Shown piece after piece: positions 27,829-37,257 of a stretch of 64,000 nt of DNA. The stretch lies in contig NZ_JBHSAB010000001.1 of the NCBI RefSeq assembly GCF_042649825.1, forward strand, positions 496,001 to 560,000. The letters run 5' to 3'. The notes under the pieces are model-generated. The model saw only the letters and a program-made list of their open reading frames with translations, did not search any database and had not been told where the DNA came from. The DNA is from Legionella_C dresdenensis (GTDB lineage: Bacteria > Pseudomonadota > Gammaproteobacteria > Legionellales > Legionellaceae). The position numbers and the translations under genes were made by a program. The stretch's first letter is position 1; every line of letters starts with the position of its first letter.

Positions 27829-29187
27829 TTAATCCCCCGCAATCATCATCTCATTAACCAGAATCGATCCGCACCGGGTGGAAATATTCGGGTTGACATC
27901 ATTGCCCACTGCAACAATCCCTGAAAACATGTCTTTCAAATTACCTGCAATAGTAATTTCTTCAACCGGAAATTGAATTTCGCCGTTTTCAACCCAAAAA
28001 CCGGTAGCGCCTCGGGAATAATCACCTGTAATACCGTTCACTCCATGCCCCATCAATTCAGTTACCAGTAATCCAGTATCCATTTTGCGCAGTAAATCCT
28101 GTAAATCACCTGCATTGGGGTCGAGGGTCAGATTGTGGACGCCGCCTGCGTTGGCTGTTGTTTTTAATCCCATGCGGCGGGCTGAATAACTACCGAGAAC
28201 GTATTGGCATAAACGGCCGTCTTCGATAAAAATATTATTACGGGTAGGCACACCCTCACTATCAAATGGTGAACTGCCCAATCCTCGTAATAGATGAGGC
28301 TGTTCATAAATTTTAAAGCCGGCCGGAAAAATCTGTTTACCAAGAGAATCCAGTAAAAATGAATTTTTGCGATAAAGATTCGAACCGCTGACCGCGTTAA
28401 TGAAGCTTGATAATAAGCCGCTGGACACCCGTGAGGAAAATAAAACCGGCGCCTTTTGAGTTTTTACTTTCCGCGCCCCCAATCGCCGCGTAACGCGCTC
28501 TGCTGTGCTCTCAGCCAACTTCAGCAGGCAGGATAGATCATCAGGATGACGGGCGGTTATATAATCATAATCGCGCTGCATAAGTTCGCCTTCGTGGGCA
28601 ATCAGTGAGCAGCTGACGCTATGGCGTGAGCCGTGGATAATCCCTTCACCGCCATACGTATTGGCAAAGGCGTGATGAAAGGTATAAGTAGAAAAATTTA
28701 CGCCATCCGAATTTTTAATCCGCGCATCCAGCGACAAGGCATGTTGTTCACAGGCCAGCGCCTTTTCAATTGCCTGTGGCGGTGTAATTGACCAGGGATG
28801 GTACAGATCAAGATCTTCAAACTGGTTAGTCATCAAATCACGATCAGCAAGCCCAAAACAGGGATCTTCAGCGCTGACCCGGGCAATATCGCAAGCAGCC
28901 GACACCAGAGCGTCAAGCGCGGCTGGCGAAATATCCGTACTGCTTGCACCACCCTTACGCTGGCCAATATACACCACCAGGCTCACGCCTTTATCTTCGC
29001 TAAATGCAACTGTCTCTACCTGCTGCATGCGCACATCAACCGAATAGCCAATGTCGTTATTCACTGAAACAGTCGCATCAGTCGCACCTTGCGCTTTCGC
29101 TCTTTTCAGGACATCATGCATTAATGCCGATAAATCGCTTGCCGTATTTTGCTGCACTCTGGTAAGATTTTCTTTAGTTTTTGGCAT
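27829..29187 (-). CDS. pmbA: Metalloprotease-related protein PmbA (TldE)
   Basis: PmbA/TldE pairs with TldD in a zinc-dependent protease acting on peptides such as microcin B17 precursors and CcdA. The product is 452 residues when started at MPKTKENLTRV (29187), which has GGAAAGG just upstream. The frame is open to 29247 but would then overlap the divergent gene. Family features: VSVNNDIGYSVDVRMQQVE, DKGVSLVVYIGQRKGGAS, VTELMGHGVNGITGDYSRG and GFWVENGEIQFPVEEITIAG. As normal for the E subunit, the HExxxH zinc motif of TldD is absent. tldD is not in this window. Confidence 0.93.
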   Translation of the reverse strand: MPKTKENLTRVQQNTASDLSALMHDVLKRAKAQGATDATVSVNNDIGYSVDVRMQQVETVAFSEDKGVSLVVYIGQRKGGASSTDISPAALDALVSAACDIARVSAEDPCFGLADRDLMTNQFEDLDLYHPWSITPPQAIEKALACEQHALSLDARIKNSDGVNFSTYTFHHAFANTYGGEGIIHGSRHSVSCSLIAHEGELMQRDYDYITARHPDDLSCLLKLAESTAERVTRRLGARKVKTQKAPVLFSSRVSSGLLSSFINAVSGSNLYRKNSFLLDSLGKQIFPAGFKIYEQPHLLRGLGSSPFDSEGVPTRNNIFIEDGRLCQYVLGSYSARRMGLKTTANAGGVHNLTLDPNAGDLQDLLRKMDTGLLVTELMGHGVNGITGDYSRGATGFWVENGEIQFPVEEITIAGNLKDMFSGIVAVGNDVNPNISTRCGSILVNEMMIAGD

Positions 29188-29235
29188 GGCCTTTCCAATG
29201 CTGAATAAATATGTAAACAAGGATACAAGAATACT

Positions 29236-30030
29236 ATGTCCAGTCAAACCATTACTACAACAAAATGGCTGCAGCGCATCTGGAAACCCTTAATTCTGAT
29301 TATATTTATTGTGTTCCTGTTAAATTTTGCTCTGGCAGCCACTAGCTGGCGCACTCTGTCCAAAGGGCTTGAATACCGTGATATCGATCGCAGTTATATT
29401 ACACCCTGGTCGCATATTCATACTTTTCGTATTGATCTGAACGCCAATAAGCTGTCTTCAATTATGGCAAAAGACCTGGCGCTCAAACACGCTTCTGCCG
29501 ATGAATACGCCAAGCACAGCAAGGCATTAATCAGCATTAACGGGGGATTTTTCGATGAGGAGTTTCACCCATTGGGTCTGCGGATCACCGATAGTCACTT
29601 GCAAAGCCCTATGAAGCAAATCAGCTGGTGGGGCGTTTTTTATACGCGCAATAATAAAGCTCATGTGGTTGCCGCACGGCAGTTCAAACGCGACAAGCAG
29701 ATAAACTTTGCTATTCAGAGTGGTCCTCGCCTGTTAATTAATGGCCGTATTCCGCCGCTGAAACCAGGACGGGCGGAACGCTCAGCGCTTGGAGTAACGG
29801 CCGATGGCAAGGTTATTCTGCTGGTTACAGACAATAGCCCTCTTTCAACTACCGAGTTGGCTCAAATTATGAAAGCAGCCCCGCTTAATTGTATGAATGC
29901 GATTAATCTTGATGGCGGCAGTTCAAGTCAGTTGCGTGCACAGATTGATAAATTCCACCTTAACGTGCATGGTTTTTCTAATGTTAGCGACGCAGTGGTT
30001 GTGACGCCGCTGTCTTTGCCCTCTCCCTAA
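29236..30030 (+). CDS. Phosphodiester glycosidase (NAGPA-like) domain protein
   Basis: The 264-residue protein has one N-terminal membrane segment (PLILIIFIVFLLNFALAA), probably an anchor or uncleaved signal. The body matches the bacterial NAGPA/DUF2233 domain: ALISINGGFFDEEFHPLGLR, then SGPRLLINGRIPPLKPG, then ERSALGVTADGKVILLVTD, and NCMNAINLDGGSSSQL. In other members this fold removes GlcNAc from phosphodiester-linked sugars; the substrate here is unknown. The last residues (LSLPSP) are read from the first unit of the following hairpin array, so the C-terminus has been shaped by repeat DNA. Confidence 0.82.
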   Translation: MSSQTITTTKWLQRIWKPLILIIFIVFLLNFALAATSWRTLSKGLEYRDIDRSYITPWSHIHTFRIDLNANKLSSIMAKDLALKHASADEYAKHSKALISINGGFFDEEFHPLGLRITDSHLQSPMKQISWWGVFYTRNNKAHVVAARQFKRDKQINFAIQSGPRLLINGRIPPLKPGRAERSALGVTADGKVILLVTDNSPLSTTELAQIMKAAPLNCMNAINLDGGSSSQLRAQIDKFHLNVHGFSNVSDAVVVTPLSLPSP

Positions 30031-30403
30031 CCCTCTCCCGATACGGGAGAGGGAACATCACTACTCCATTATGCCCTCTCCCGTACCGGGAGAGGGTAAC
30101 ATCTAAAATACTCCCTCTCCCGTATCGGGAGAGGGCTGGGGAGAGGGTAACATCTAAAATACTCCCTCTCCCGTATCGGGAGAGGGCTGGGGAGAGGGTA
30201 ACATCTAAAATGCTCCCTCTCCCGTATCGGGAGAGGGCTGGGGAGAGGGTAACATCTAAAATGCTCCCTCTCCCGTATCGGGAGAGGGCTGGGGAGAGGG
30301 TAACATCTAAAATGCTCCCTCTCCCGTATCGGGAGAGGGCTAGGGAGAGGGTAACATCTAAAATGCTCCCTCTCCCGTATCGGGAGAGGGCTGGGGAGAG
30401 GGA
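30014..30403. repeat. Tandem array of CCCTCTCCCG/CGGGAGAGGG hairpins, 51-bp period
   Basis: The array fills the whole gap between two convergent genes. It holds eight copies of the palindrome CCCTCTCCCG-TA-CGGGAGAGGG-type core: two irregular ones near 30032 and 30075, then six in strict 51-bp spacing (cores near 30121, 30171, 30222, 30273, 30324 and 30375). Units are nearly identical; they differ mainly in CTGGGG/CTAGGG and in the base before CTCC. This is a REP/BIME-type array. Since 51 is a multiple of three, an artificial open frame with a 17-residue repeat runs through it; I do not call it a gene. Confidence 0.9.
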
Positions 30404-30410
30404 AATTAAT

Positions 30411-31646
30411 TTATTGCGGAGCCGGACTATAAACCGGTGGAAGCTCCATTAACACTGGCAGCTCTGTCAGGCATGTTTTAAAATTTTTGTAATTAACCCT
30501 ACTGCTTTGCCCGTAAAGTAAAAAGATACGATCTAACAACATTGTACGGAAAGAATGATTATAGGTATTGCCATTACTCTTTTCAGAAAGATAATCAACA
30601 ATTTTCCGTTGTAAAGTCATGCAATCATGCTCATCTTTAATGGAAAGCAAAAACTCTTCAGCACGCTCAATCCCGGTCTCGCCATGGCGGTGCCAGAATG
30701 ACAATTTACATTCTTTTCTTACATAATCACTATATTCCTGCACCACAGCCTGTAGTTCTCGCTTAAGGATTGCAAGCCCTGTCTCGTTTAAAAGAATAGT
30801 ATCATTTACCCTCATACAACGATAACTGGGCGACAGCAGGTTTTCACGATCCGTTGTTGCGGGCACAACTGGCAGCTGAGAAGGAACTTTCGTTTCTTGG
30901 GGGAATAAAGTATCAGCCTTGGGAAGTTTTCGCTTTTTCTTCAAAATCGATGCATCAGCCTGTGGCCTGTTATATCGATATGAATCTACAGTAACCTTTA
31001 TGCCATTTCTTGGAAAATTATCTATTAAATCAACCAAATTGGCGCGCTTTGATAAATTATTATCTGATAAATCAATATGCGTCACATGGTTTGGCAACGA
31101 TTTAAATAATTCCGTCAATTCGCTGTCTTTGAGTTTATCGAGACAGTTATTTTTAAACGACAGGCTGTTTACGGTCGGTTGGATATTGGCAAAAACAGTT
31201 TTTGCTTTTTCCAGCAATTTGTATTTACTGGCAAAATTATTAAAATTATGCCACTGACTTTGAAAAATAGAATTCAATGCCAGTTTCTCACAGTTTTTTG
31301 ACCATGTTTCAATAATAGGAGCAAGCTCGGTAAGGTTGAACAAGCCAATATGGTTACCCGAGTAATCGATTTCTTTAAAAGAACCCTTCAGAATACGCCG
31401 AGTTAATTCTGATCCGCTTAGTTGTTCTAAATGATTATTGGCCAGATTTAATTTTATCAATGAGCCAGGTAATCCGCTCAACAAATCAAAAGCTGCGTCA
31501 GTCATGGCCCTGACAACAGTGGCAGGTTTCGGCTTGCCCAGATTTAAGCCAGATAAATCCAGTTCGATTTCATTAGCAGGGATAATAGCCAAAGCAATCT
31601 TGCCCGCATTGGGCCGCTCAGGGTTAAACTTGGATAACTTATACAC
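30411..31646 (-). CDS. Leucine-rich repeat protein, candidate effector
   Basis: The 411-residue protein lacks a signal peptide. Residues of about 25-215 contain leucine-rich repeats of the type LPGSLIKLNLANNHLEQLSG, HVTHIDLSDNNLSK and FKEIDYSGNHIGLF, interrupted by a helical segment. The C-terminal half (about 230-400) is a helical region without recognised domain, containing SFWHRHGETGIERAEEFLLS. In L. pneumophila, LRR proteins of this layout are often Dot/Icm substrates that bind host proteins. The stop codon lies only about eight bases from the hairpin array. Effector status is inferred; the LRR assignment is seen in the sequence. Confidence 0.72.
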   Translation of the reverse strand: MYKLSKFNPERPNAGKIALAIIPANEIELDLSGLNLGKPKPATVVRAMTDAAFDLLSGLPGSLIKLNLANNHLEQLSGSELTRRILKGSFKEIDYSGNHIGLFNLTELAPIIETWSKNCEKLALNSIFQSQWHNFNNFASKYKLLEKAKTVFANIQPTVNSLSFKNNCLDKLKDSELTELFKSLPNHVTHIDLSDNNLSKRANLVDLIDNFPRNGIKVTVDSYRYNRPQADASILKKKRKLPKADTLFPQETKVPSQLPVVPATTDRENLLSPSYRCMRVNDTILLNETGLAILKRELQAVVQEYSDYVRKECKLSFWHRHGETGIERAEEFLLSIKDEHDCMTLQRKIVDYLSEKSNGNTYNHSFRTMLLDRIFLLYGQSSRVNYKNFKTCLTELPVLMELPPVYSPAPQ

Positions 31647-31754
31647 AACAGAACCTCAAAAGAAAACATCATGGGCAATAATAATTCATTGAATGGTTTT
31701 TAACAATCATTATTAGATTGTAGCCTGAGTGCACTGTCATTAAATTAAGAAAAT

Positions 31755-31782
31755 TGTCATCCCCGTGAAGGCGGGAATGACA
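31755..31782. repeat. Hairpin TGTCAT.CCCG..CGGG.ATGACA
   Basis: Imperfect palindrome TGTCATCCCCG / GCGGGAATGACA between lolD and the LRR gene. It belongs to the widespread 'ATTCCCGC..GCGGGAAT' bacterial hairpin family; a shorter relative is at 41532-41551. It may terminate lolCD transcription, followed on the minus strand by an A/T-rich tract. Confidence 0.6.
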
Positions 31783-31806
31783 GAATAGAAGATATTTCGG
31801 TTTATT

Positions 31807-32481
31807 TTACGTCAGGTTGCCATCCTGAATTGTTAAAATTCTGTCCATTTTGCTAGCCAGAGAAGTATCATGGGTAACAATTACAAGTGCGGTACTTAAT
31901 GTTTTATTTAACTCAAGCATTAAATCAAACACTTTGCCCGCCGTCGCCTGATCGAGATTGCCCGTTGGTTCATCAGCGAGCACGCATTGAGGTTTATGGA
32001 CTAACGCTCTGGCAATAGCCACCCGTTGGCGCTCCCCGCCCGATAATTGGGCTGGCTTATGATGAATACGATGCTCAAGCCCTACCTGTTGTAAAATATC
32101 AGCCGCCTTTTGTTTTGCTTCGCTTACAGAATGATCGCTTAATAACAAAGTCATACTAACATTTTCCAGGGCGGTAAATTCTGGCAGCAAATGATGGAAC
32201 TGGTAGATAAAACCAAGATTCTGATTCCGCAGCTGACAACGCTTTTTTTCGCTGACGGATTGCCAGGAGGTACCATTAATCAGCAACTGACCGGCATTGG
32301 GGTTATCAAGGCCGCCCAGCAGATGCAGCAATGTACTTTTGCCTGAACCAGACGGTCCGACAATCGCTATCCGCTCGCCTTGCGAAACAGTTAAATTGAT
32401 ACCTTTTAACACTTCGACATAGGTCTGACCGTCATGGTAAGTTTTAGTCAAATTAACGCACTCAATAATCGCCTTACTCAT
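31807..32481 (-). CDS. lolD: Lipoprotein-releasing ABC transporter ATPase LolD
   Basis: LolD supplies ATP-driven force for extracting outer-membrane lipoproteins from the inner membrane. The 224 residues hold Walker A GPSGSGKSTLLHLLGG, the Q-loop region, the ABC signature LSGGERQRVAIARAL and Walker B CVLADEPTGNLD. I start at ATG 32481, where GGAGG lies nine bases upstream; the start codon overlaps the end of the preceding gene (ATGAGTAA). LolD differs from MacB-type ATPases mainly by context, which here is the LolC/E permease. Confidence 0.93.
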   Translation of the reverse strand: MSKAIIECVNLTKTYHDGQTYVEVLKGINLTVSQGERIAIVGPSGSGKSTLLHLLGGLDNPNAGQLLINGTSWQSVSEKKRCQLRNQNLGFIYQFHHLLPEFTALENVSMTLLLSDHSVSEAKQKAADILQQVGLEHRIHHKPAQLSGGERQRVAIARALVHKPQCVLADEPTGNLDQATAGKVFDLMLELNKTLSTALVIVTHDTSLASKMDRILTIQDGNLT

Positions 32482-33718
32482 AATGCAATGCCTCCGCAAT
32501 AACTGTCCGTGACGCCCGCCAGGCTGGGTATATTGTTGCGATAAAGCTCATTAACAAAGCGACTGCACATATCTGTACCAGATCTGTTATCAATATTTTT
32601 GACGGCAGGTAATCAACAAAATAAATACTGGATGAAAGAATCTGCATGTTAAAGAACGATTGCAGACTGTTGACAATCGCAGTTGCGTTACTGGCAAGCA
32701 ACACCCCGCCAATTAATCCCAACAAGGTTCCTATTGCACCAACCAGCATGCCCTGAACAATGAATATCCACAGAATAGTTGCCGGAGTAGCTCCTATGGT
32801 TCGTAAAATGGCAATTTCTGATTGCTTGTCGTTAACCACCATAACTAGCGATGAAACCAGATTAAAGGCAGCTACCGCGATAATCAACAGCAAAATAAAG
32901 AACATCATTGTTTTTTCCATTTTGACTGCCTGAAAAAATTCGCCAAACTGATCTGTCCAGTTACCGACCAGGAATTCTTCGCCCAAATCACCCGAAATTT
33001 TATACGATAATTCTGGCGCCTGATAAATATCGGCAAGCTTGAGCTTGATACCGGTGACATCATTACCTAACTGTAATAATTTCTGAGCATCTGCCAGATT
33101 AATAAAAGCAAGCTTGGTATCAAAATTAAACCCGGTACCGGCAGAAAACACGCCAACTACTGTAAACCGCTTAAAGCGAGGGATCATCCCAGCCGGCGTT
33201 ACGCTGGCCTGAGGGATCATAATTGTCACTTTATCACCAACCATGGCTCCCAGATTATCAGCCATGCCGCGCCCGAGGATAATGCCAAAATCCGTTAATT
33301 TCGCCATGTCTCCAGCCAGCAGCTTCTCGTGCAGATGAGTTACCTTTTCCTCACGTTCGGGTAAGATGCCTGTAACCACCAATGGAACAACCTGACCATT
33401 AAAGGTCAGCAATCCCTGGCCGCCAATATAAGGCGCTGCAGCGGTTACACCGGGATAACCAGACAGTTTTTTCTCCATTTCCTGCCAGTTTGCCAGTTTG
33501 CCGTCCATACCGCTCACCGTAATTTCAGGCGCCATACCAAAAAAACGCTTATGGATTTCTTCATCAAAACCATTCATTACCGACAATACGGTTATTAACA
33601 CCATAACGCCCAACCCGATACCAAGCATGGAGCTTAACGAGATAAAGGATACAAAATGGTTGCGTTTTTTGGCGCGGGTATAGCGTAAACCAATATAAAG
33701 CGCTAAGGGTTTGAACAT
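32474..33718 (-). CDS. lolC: Lipoprotein-releasing transporter permease, LolC/LolE family
   Basis: The 414-residue inner-membrane permease begins ALYIGLRYTRAKKRNHFVSFISLSS, the LolC/E hallmark, followed by the first membrane helix GIGLGVMVLITVLSVMNG. A large periplasmic domain (about 50-260) and three C-terminal helices follow (MFFILLLIIAVAAFNLVSSL; WIFIVQGMLVGAIGTLLGLI; LVQICAVALLMSFIATIYPAW). ATG at 33718 is preferred over TTG 33730. Only one permease gene is next to lolD. Either the partner lies elsewhere or the organism uses a single LolF-type protein, so the symbol is approximate. Confidence 0.88.
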   Translation of the reverse strand: MFKPLALYIGLRYTRAKKRNHFVSFISLSSMLGIGLGVMVLITVLSVMNGFDEEIHKRFFGMAPEITVSGMDGKLANWQEMEKKLSGYPGVTAAAPYIGGQGLLTFNGQVVPLVVTGILPEREEKVTHLHEKLLAGDMAKLTDFGIILGRGMADNLGAMVGDKVTIMIPQASVTPAGMIPRFKRFTVVGVFSAGTGFNFDTKLAFINLADAQKLLQLGNDVTGIKLKLADIYQAPELSYKISGDLGEEFLVGNWTDQFGEFFQAVKMEKTMMFFILLLIIAVAAFNLVSSLVMVVNDKQSEIAILRTIGATPATILWIFIVQGMLVGAIGTLLGLIGGVLLASNATAIVNSLQSFFNMQILSSSIYFVDYLPSKILITDLVQICAVALLMSFIATIYPAWRASRTVIAEALHYE

Positions 33719-33911
33719 AATCGGCTTCAATAATTGAAAAACATGATTGTAGTGAAATTTATGGTATTGCGAAAGCGATAGTTGATATCCGCGCGAGCAA
33801 CTAACAGTCTAAACAAAAAAGACAAAAAACATTTTGATCTTAATTTTAACAATTAAGTTTATTTTTGACTATATTTATAGTAGAAGCAAAAAAATCCAGA
33901 GGACGGATCCC

Positions 33912-36530
33912 ATGGACACTGTTGTTAATGCCCGCATCTTAAAACGTTTCCTGCTCGAAATGAGTTCAGATCCCGGTATATCGATTTCGGATGAAGTATT
34001 ACTTACCTACCAACCATTATTTAAAGCGCTTGATTATGTAAAAAACCTTGCAGGCGATATTTTGAACCTGCAGCAATTGGACAACGATGTTAAGCAATGG
34101 CATATATTGCGCGATATCCTGCAGTCGGGTTGTCAATTTGGCGAAGGCAAACCTCCCGTTCTCAAAGGCATCAATGAAAACAACCTGCAAAGAAGGATTG
34201 ATTTCTGGCGTCGGGATAAACAATTAAGTCACTTGCCGCAATGTGACTACTATCAGCGCACGACAGAATCGACCCTCAGCCTGAGTCTGGATGATTTGAT
34301 AAAAAACAGTCAGAAAAAACTGCAGTCGTTGATCAGAAGCTTTGTCCGGCCAGAAATGAATATCAATGTAAGCAATCCGTCAGACATCTACCGGTTAATT
34401 AGCATTCTGGAATCGAAATTTAAAAAAGCGCAAAAAGAAAACAACCCTATTGCCGAAGATCTGCGTAAACGGCTGACAATAGCGCATGATCTTAAGAAGC
34501 TTAATGAATTATCAGTGCTCAATATTCCTGATGAAAAAAATGTTAATACGAAATATTGTACCCTGGCAGAATCCGCAGGCGGCGTCACTGAAAAAATATC
34601 ATTAATCCGGCTGGATAAGGCCACCGAACAATTACGCAATCTCTGTAACAGCAGTTTTGATTCTATTGATGATTACTTAAGTAATCATTATGAATATAAG
34701 TTAAGCACGGAAGCGATTCTCAAATTGCCAAAACACGGCGATATTCGTGAAGTACAGAAAGAAGCCGTTGCGTTAAATATTTCACGCCTGCTTGGCTTAA
34801 ATACTGCCCATTCAACCATGCTGAGCCATCAGGGACAGCCTGCGTTGTTTATCCCATTTGATCACATCAAGCTGATTAAGGAATTTGCCCGCGGCAAGGT
34901 CATGACCAAGCTCATAACAATGAGCCTTGAGCACCAGACCTATGAACATTATTCAACTATTAATCCGGTTGGCGCAGGTCTGCAGCCTAATTTGTTTATT
35001 GATGATTTTGGCAATGCCCTGGGTTTATCGTATGCCACTAACGATACTGATGCTATTGGCGGCCGGAAGAACAATAAAGGATTAATTAACAGCCGCTCTC
35101 TTTATATTTTTGATCAGGTTACCCAGACCTCAGAATGTCTGGAACTGGATTCGCGACTGAGCATGCAGCCATGCGGGCTGATCATGAAGCATACGCGGCA
35201 TGGTCAGGGCCGTAACAGAACATTGATCGAAGATTCATCCTTCTGCGCCAAGTTCGACAGCCTGATGAACCTGATTCAGCAACGCAAAATGCTTCTGCAA
35301 TATATCGAACGCACTATTCATCTCCACCAGGCGCGAATTAAACAACTGAACGTCATTATGGCACAGGATCTGCCCGCTCAAGAGCATAAAAAATTTGCTC
35401 AGGAACATAAACAAGTCAGCATATTGCTGGATGATATGAAACTCATCAGGCGCGCAGTTAAAGACCGTATAGCCAAAATCCATGAAATACTTCCCGCTCA
35501 CAGCGAAACCATTAGCAGTATTGAAATCAGGCAGGCGCTGATTCTGGAAAAATTATTGAATAACCCGGTGCTTTATAGTGATATCGGGCGCCCTTACCGC
35601 AATCCGTGGACTTATCGCCATAATCTTAAAGTCAGTAAAATTGAGCATTACAATGACGACATGGTTGCAATAAGCTTTGACGGTAAAGTTCCACAGCCAA
35701 TAAAAGCATTTATCGAGCGGCGTGGCTCGGTGTTGCTTGCCGGCAGGGGTAGCAGGCAGTTGCTGATTAGCCGCACTGATTTAGCCTCGTTGACTGAAAG
35801 TTTATTGCATCCGGAATATGTACCCAAACTACAGGCCGGACAAAACTACCTTGATCGGGCTGATTTGCTGGTTATTAGTGAAGCCTACGATAAAGGCCAT
35901 CGCGATCGCATTATTGAGCGCATTGACAGTTACCAGAAAGTTATGGCCAGTCCGTCAGTAGACATTATTACCAAGCTTGAAATCATGACTGCTACTGCAG
36001 AAGATATCAAAAATCATATCCAGACTGCGAATAATAAAGGCTTTGGCATGCATGTCCTTAAAAAACTGCAGTTTGATATTCAGCAACAATTACGCAGGAT
36101 GGCCTCTTTTCCAGACTTGGTTAATGACGCATTTTCAGCCGCTGTACAGCTGGATCGGATAGAAGAATTTAATAATGTATTAAAACAGGCTGTTCTGAAA
36201 AATAAAACCGGCTCGCCTGCTCTTACTCAATTTTTTAAAGATTGTATTACTAACGCCAGATTTGCCGCTAATCATTGTGAGGCCGTTGCGCAAAGCCAGC
36301 TCGTTGCCGAACTGGCGAAAGAGACAATTGCTCAGCTTACCTTAAATCCCATGGCGCCATTATTGCAGAATAAAGCAAAACGCCCTGCGCCAGCTTCTAT
36401 ATCAGCGCCTGACCTACTGGCCGAAGACGGAGTAGTAAAGTCTCCCAACAAACAGCCGAAACTAATAAAAGATCCCGAGGTGACACCTGCAGATGAAACA
36501 ATGCCGGAAACAAGAATATTAAATCGATAA
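33912..36530 (+). CDS. Large orphan protein, candidate type IV effector
   Basis: The 872-residue protein starts at ATG 33912, eight bases after AGAGGA; an upstream extension to 33834 has no ribosome site. There is no export signal. The middle (about 280-440) carries IREVQKEAVALNISRLLG, STMLSHQGQPALFIPFDHI and a Gly-rich segment STINPVGAGLQPNLFIDDFG. This resembles, from memory, unnamed Legionella effector-type proteins; the layout of AVALNISRLLGLNTAHS followed by ALFIPFDHI is loosely kinase-like, but I see no DFG or HRD motif. Helical and coiled segments follow from about residue 440. The C-terminus is acidic and Pro-rich (DPEVTPADETMPE), consistent with an E-block-type Dot/Icm signal. It is followed 27 bases later by a PilZ protein. 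Confidence 0.65.
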   Translation: MDTVVNARILKRFLLEMSSDPGISISDEVLLTYQPLFKALDYVKNLAGDILNLQQLDNDVKQWHILRDILQSGCQFGEGKPPVLKGINENNLQRRIDFWRRDKQLSHLPQCDYYQRTTESTLSLSLDDLIKNSQKKLQSLIRSFVRPEMNINVSNPSDIYRLISILESKFKKAQKENNPIAEDLRKRLTIAHDLKKLNELSVLNIPDEKNVNTKYCTLAESAGGVTEKISLIRLDKATEQLRNLCNSSFDSIDDYLSNHYEYKLSTEAILKLPKHGDIREVQKEAVALNISRLLGLNTAHSTMLSHQGQPALFIPFDHIKLIKEFARGKVMTKLITMSLEHQTYEHYSTINPVGAGLQPNLFIDDFGNALGLSYATNDTDAIGGRKNNKGLINSRSLYIFDQVTQTSECLELDSRLSMQPCGLIMKHTRHGQGRNRTLIEDSSFCAKFDSLMNLIQQRKMLLQYIERTIHLHQARIKQLNVIMAQDLPAQEHKKFAQEHKQVSILLDDMKLIRRAVKDRIAKIHEILPAHSETISSIEIRQALILEKLLNNPVLYSDIGRPYRNPWTYRHNLKVSKIEHYNDDMVAISFDGKVPQPIKAFIERRGSVLLAGRGSRQLLISRTDLASLTESLLHPEYVPKLQAGQNYLDRADLLVISEAYDKGHRDRIIERIDSYQKVMASPSVDIITKLEIMTATAEDIKNHIQTANNKGFGMHVLKKLQFDIQQQLRRMASFPDLVNDAFSAAVQLDRIEEFNNVLKQAVLKNKTGSPALTQFFKDCITNARFAANHCEAVAQSQLVAELAKETIAQLTLNPMAPLLQNKAKRPAPASISAPDLLAEDGVVKSPNKQPKLIKDPEVTPADETMPETRILNR

Positions 36531-36557
36531 CAGTATCAATTGAATTGAGGAGCCGCT

Positions 36558-37115
36558 ATGCCTGTGCATGAACGAAGACAACATTTTCGAATTGAGGATC
36601 AGATTTATTTTGAATATAAAGTCCTTGATGCAGGAAGTTTTATCTCTGAAAAAGCCATTACAGAAGAATTATTAGGCAAAACAGGACAGCGCTATCTGGA
36701 AACTACCCAATATTTCCAAAGCCTTGATCATGAACTTGCCGAATTAACCCAGACTCTTGCATTGGGTGAGCCGACATTAGCTCATTATTTAAATCTGCTT
36801 AATGCCAAAATTGATTATCTGGCCAGGCATTTAACGATCGGCGAAAAAACACACCTCCGTAAAGTGAATATCAGCCTGGGCGGTATGGCCTTTAAATCCC
36901 GGGAGCGAATTAAAGAAAAAACCCGGTTGAAAATTGTTATTTATACCAAGCCTAAAATGATTCCAATTGTAGTTGGGGCGATCGTGGTTTACAGCCAATA
37001 TTTGTCCGAGCATAGTTATCGTACTGCCGTACAGTTTGAAACATTAAACCAGGATCAGGAGCAATTATTATCACAACATATTATGCTTACCCAGGTTCAA
37101 AGCCGATTTGACTAG
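36558..37115 (+). CDS. PilZ domain protein, probable cyclic-di-GMP receptor
   Basis: The 185 residues include the two c-di-GMP-binding motifs of PilZ domains: the basic RRQHFRI near the N-terminus (the RxxxR element) and NISLGGMAF (D/NxSxxG) near residue 105. Both fall in one polypeptide, but 95 residues of helical sequence separate them (about 40-100, with HELAELTQTLALGEP). The split layout fits the DUF1631/PilZ-like or YcgR-N-like arrangement only loosely. The start at ATG 36558 has TTGAGGAGCC upstream. It is probably co-transcribed with the large protein before it. Possible roles are motility or pilus control; the target is unknown. Confidence 0.8.
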   Translation: MPVHERRQHFRIEDQIYFEYKVLDAGSFISEKAITEELLGKTGQRYLETTQYFQSLDHELAELTQTLALGEPTLAHYLNLLNAKIDYLARHLTIGEKTHLRKVNISLGGMAFKSRERIKEKTRLKIVIYTKPKMIPIVVGAIVVYSQYLSEHSYRTAVQFETLNQDQEQLLSQHIMLTQVQSRFD

Positions 37116-37131
37116 GTTATACTCCAAAGAG

Positions 37132-37154
37132 GTGTTGAGCGGCAACGCCAACAC
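37132..37154. repeat. R2-family hairpin, decayed
   Basis: GTGTTG..CAACAC stem with inner GCGGCAACGC, 17 bases after the PilZ gene stop codon. It may mark the transcript end. Confidence 0.5.
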
Positions 37155-37257
37155 TCCTTATTGGTTTTTGATATTGCGTTTCGACATGTTCCGTTTGATT
37201 GCTTGCATGCAGCTCCGTCATGCAGGATAATCGGCTTTTATTTGTTGCAGGTTGATT

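Noticed and set aside
30014..30403. CRISPR array
   Set aside because: The regular 51-bp unit is repeated throughout including the would-be spacers; units are near identical and no cas gene is present.
30210..30452. 80-codon open frame with a 17-residue repeat (LPLPYRERAGER)
   Set aside because: It is the 51-bp non-coding hairpin array read in frame; it has no ribosome site and covers the end of the LRR gene on the other strand.
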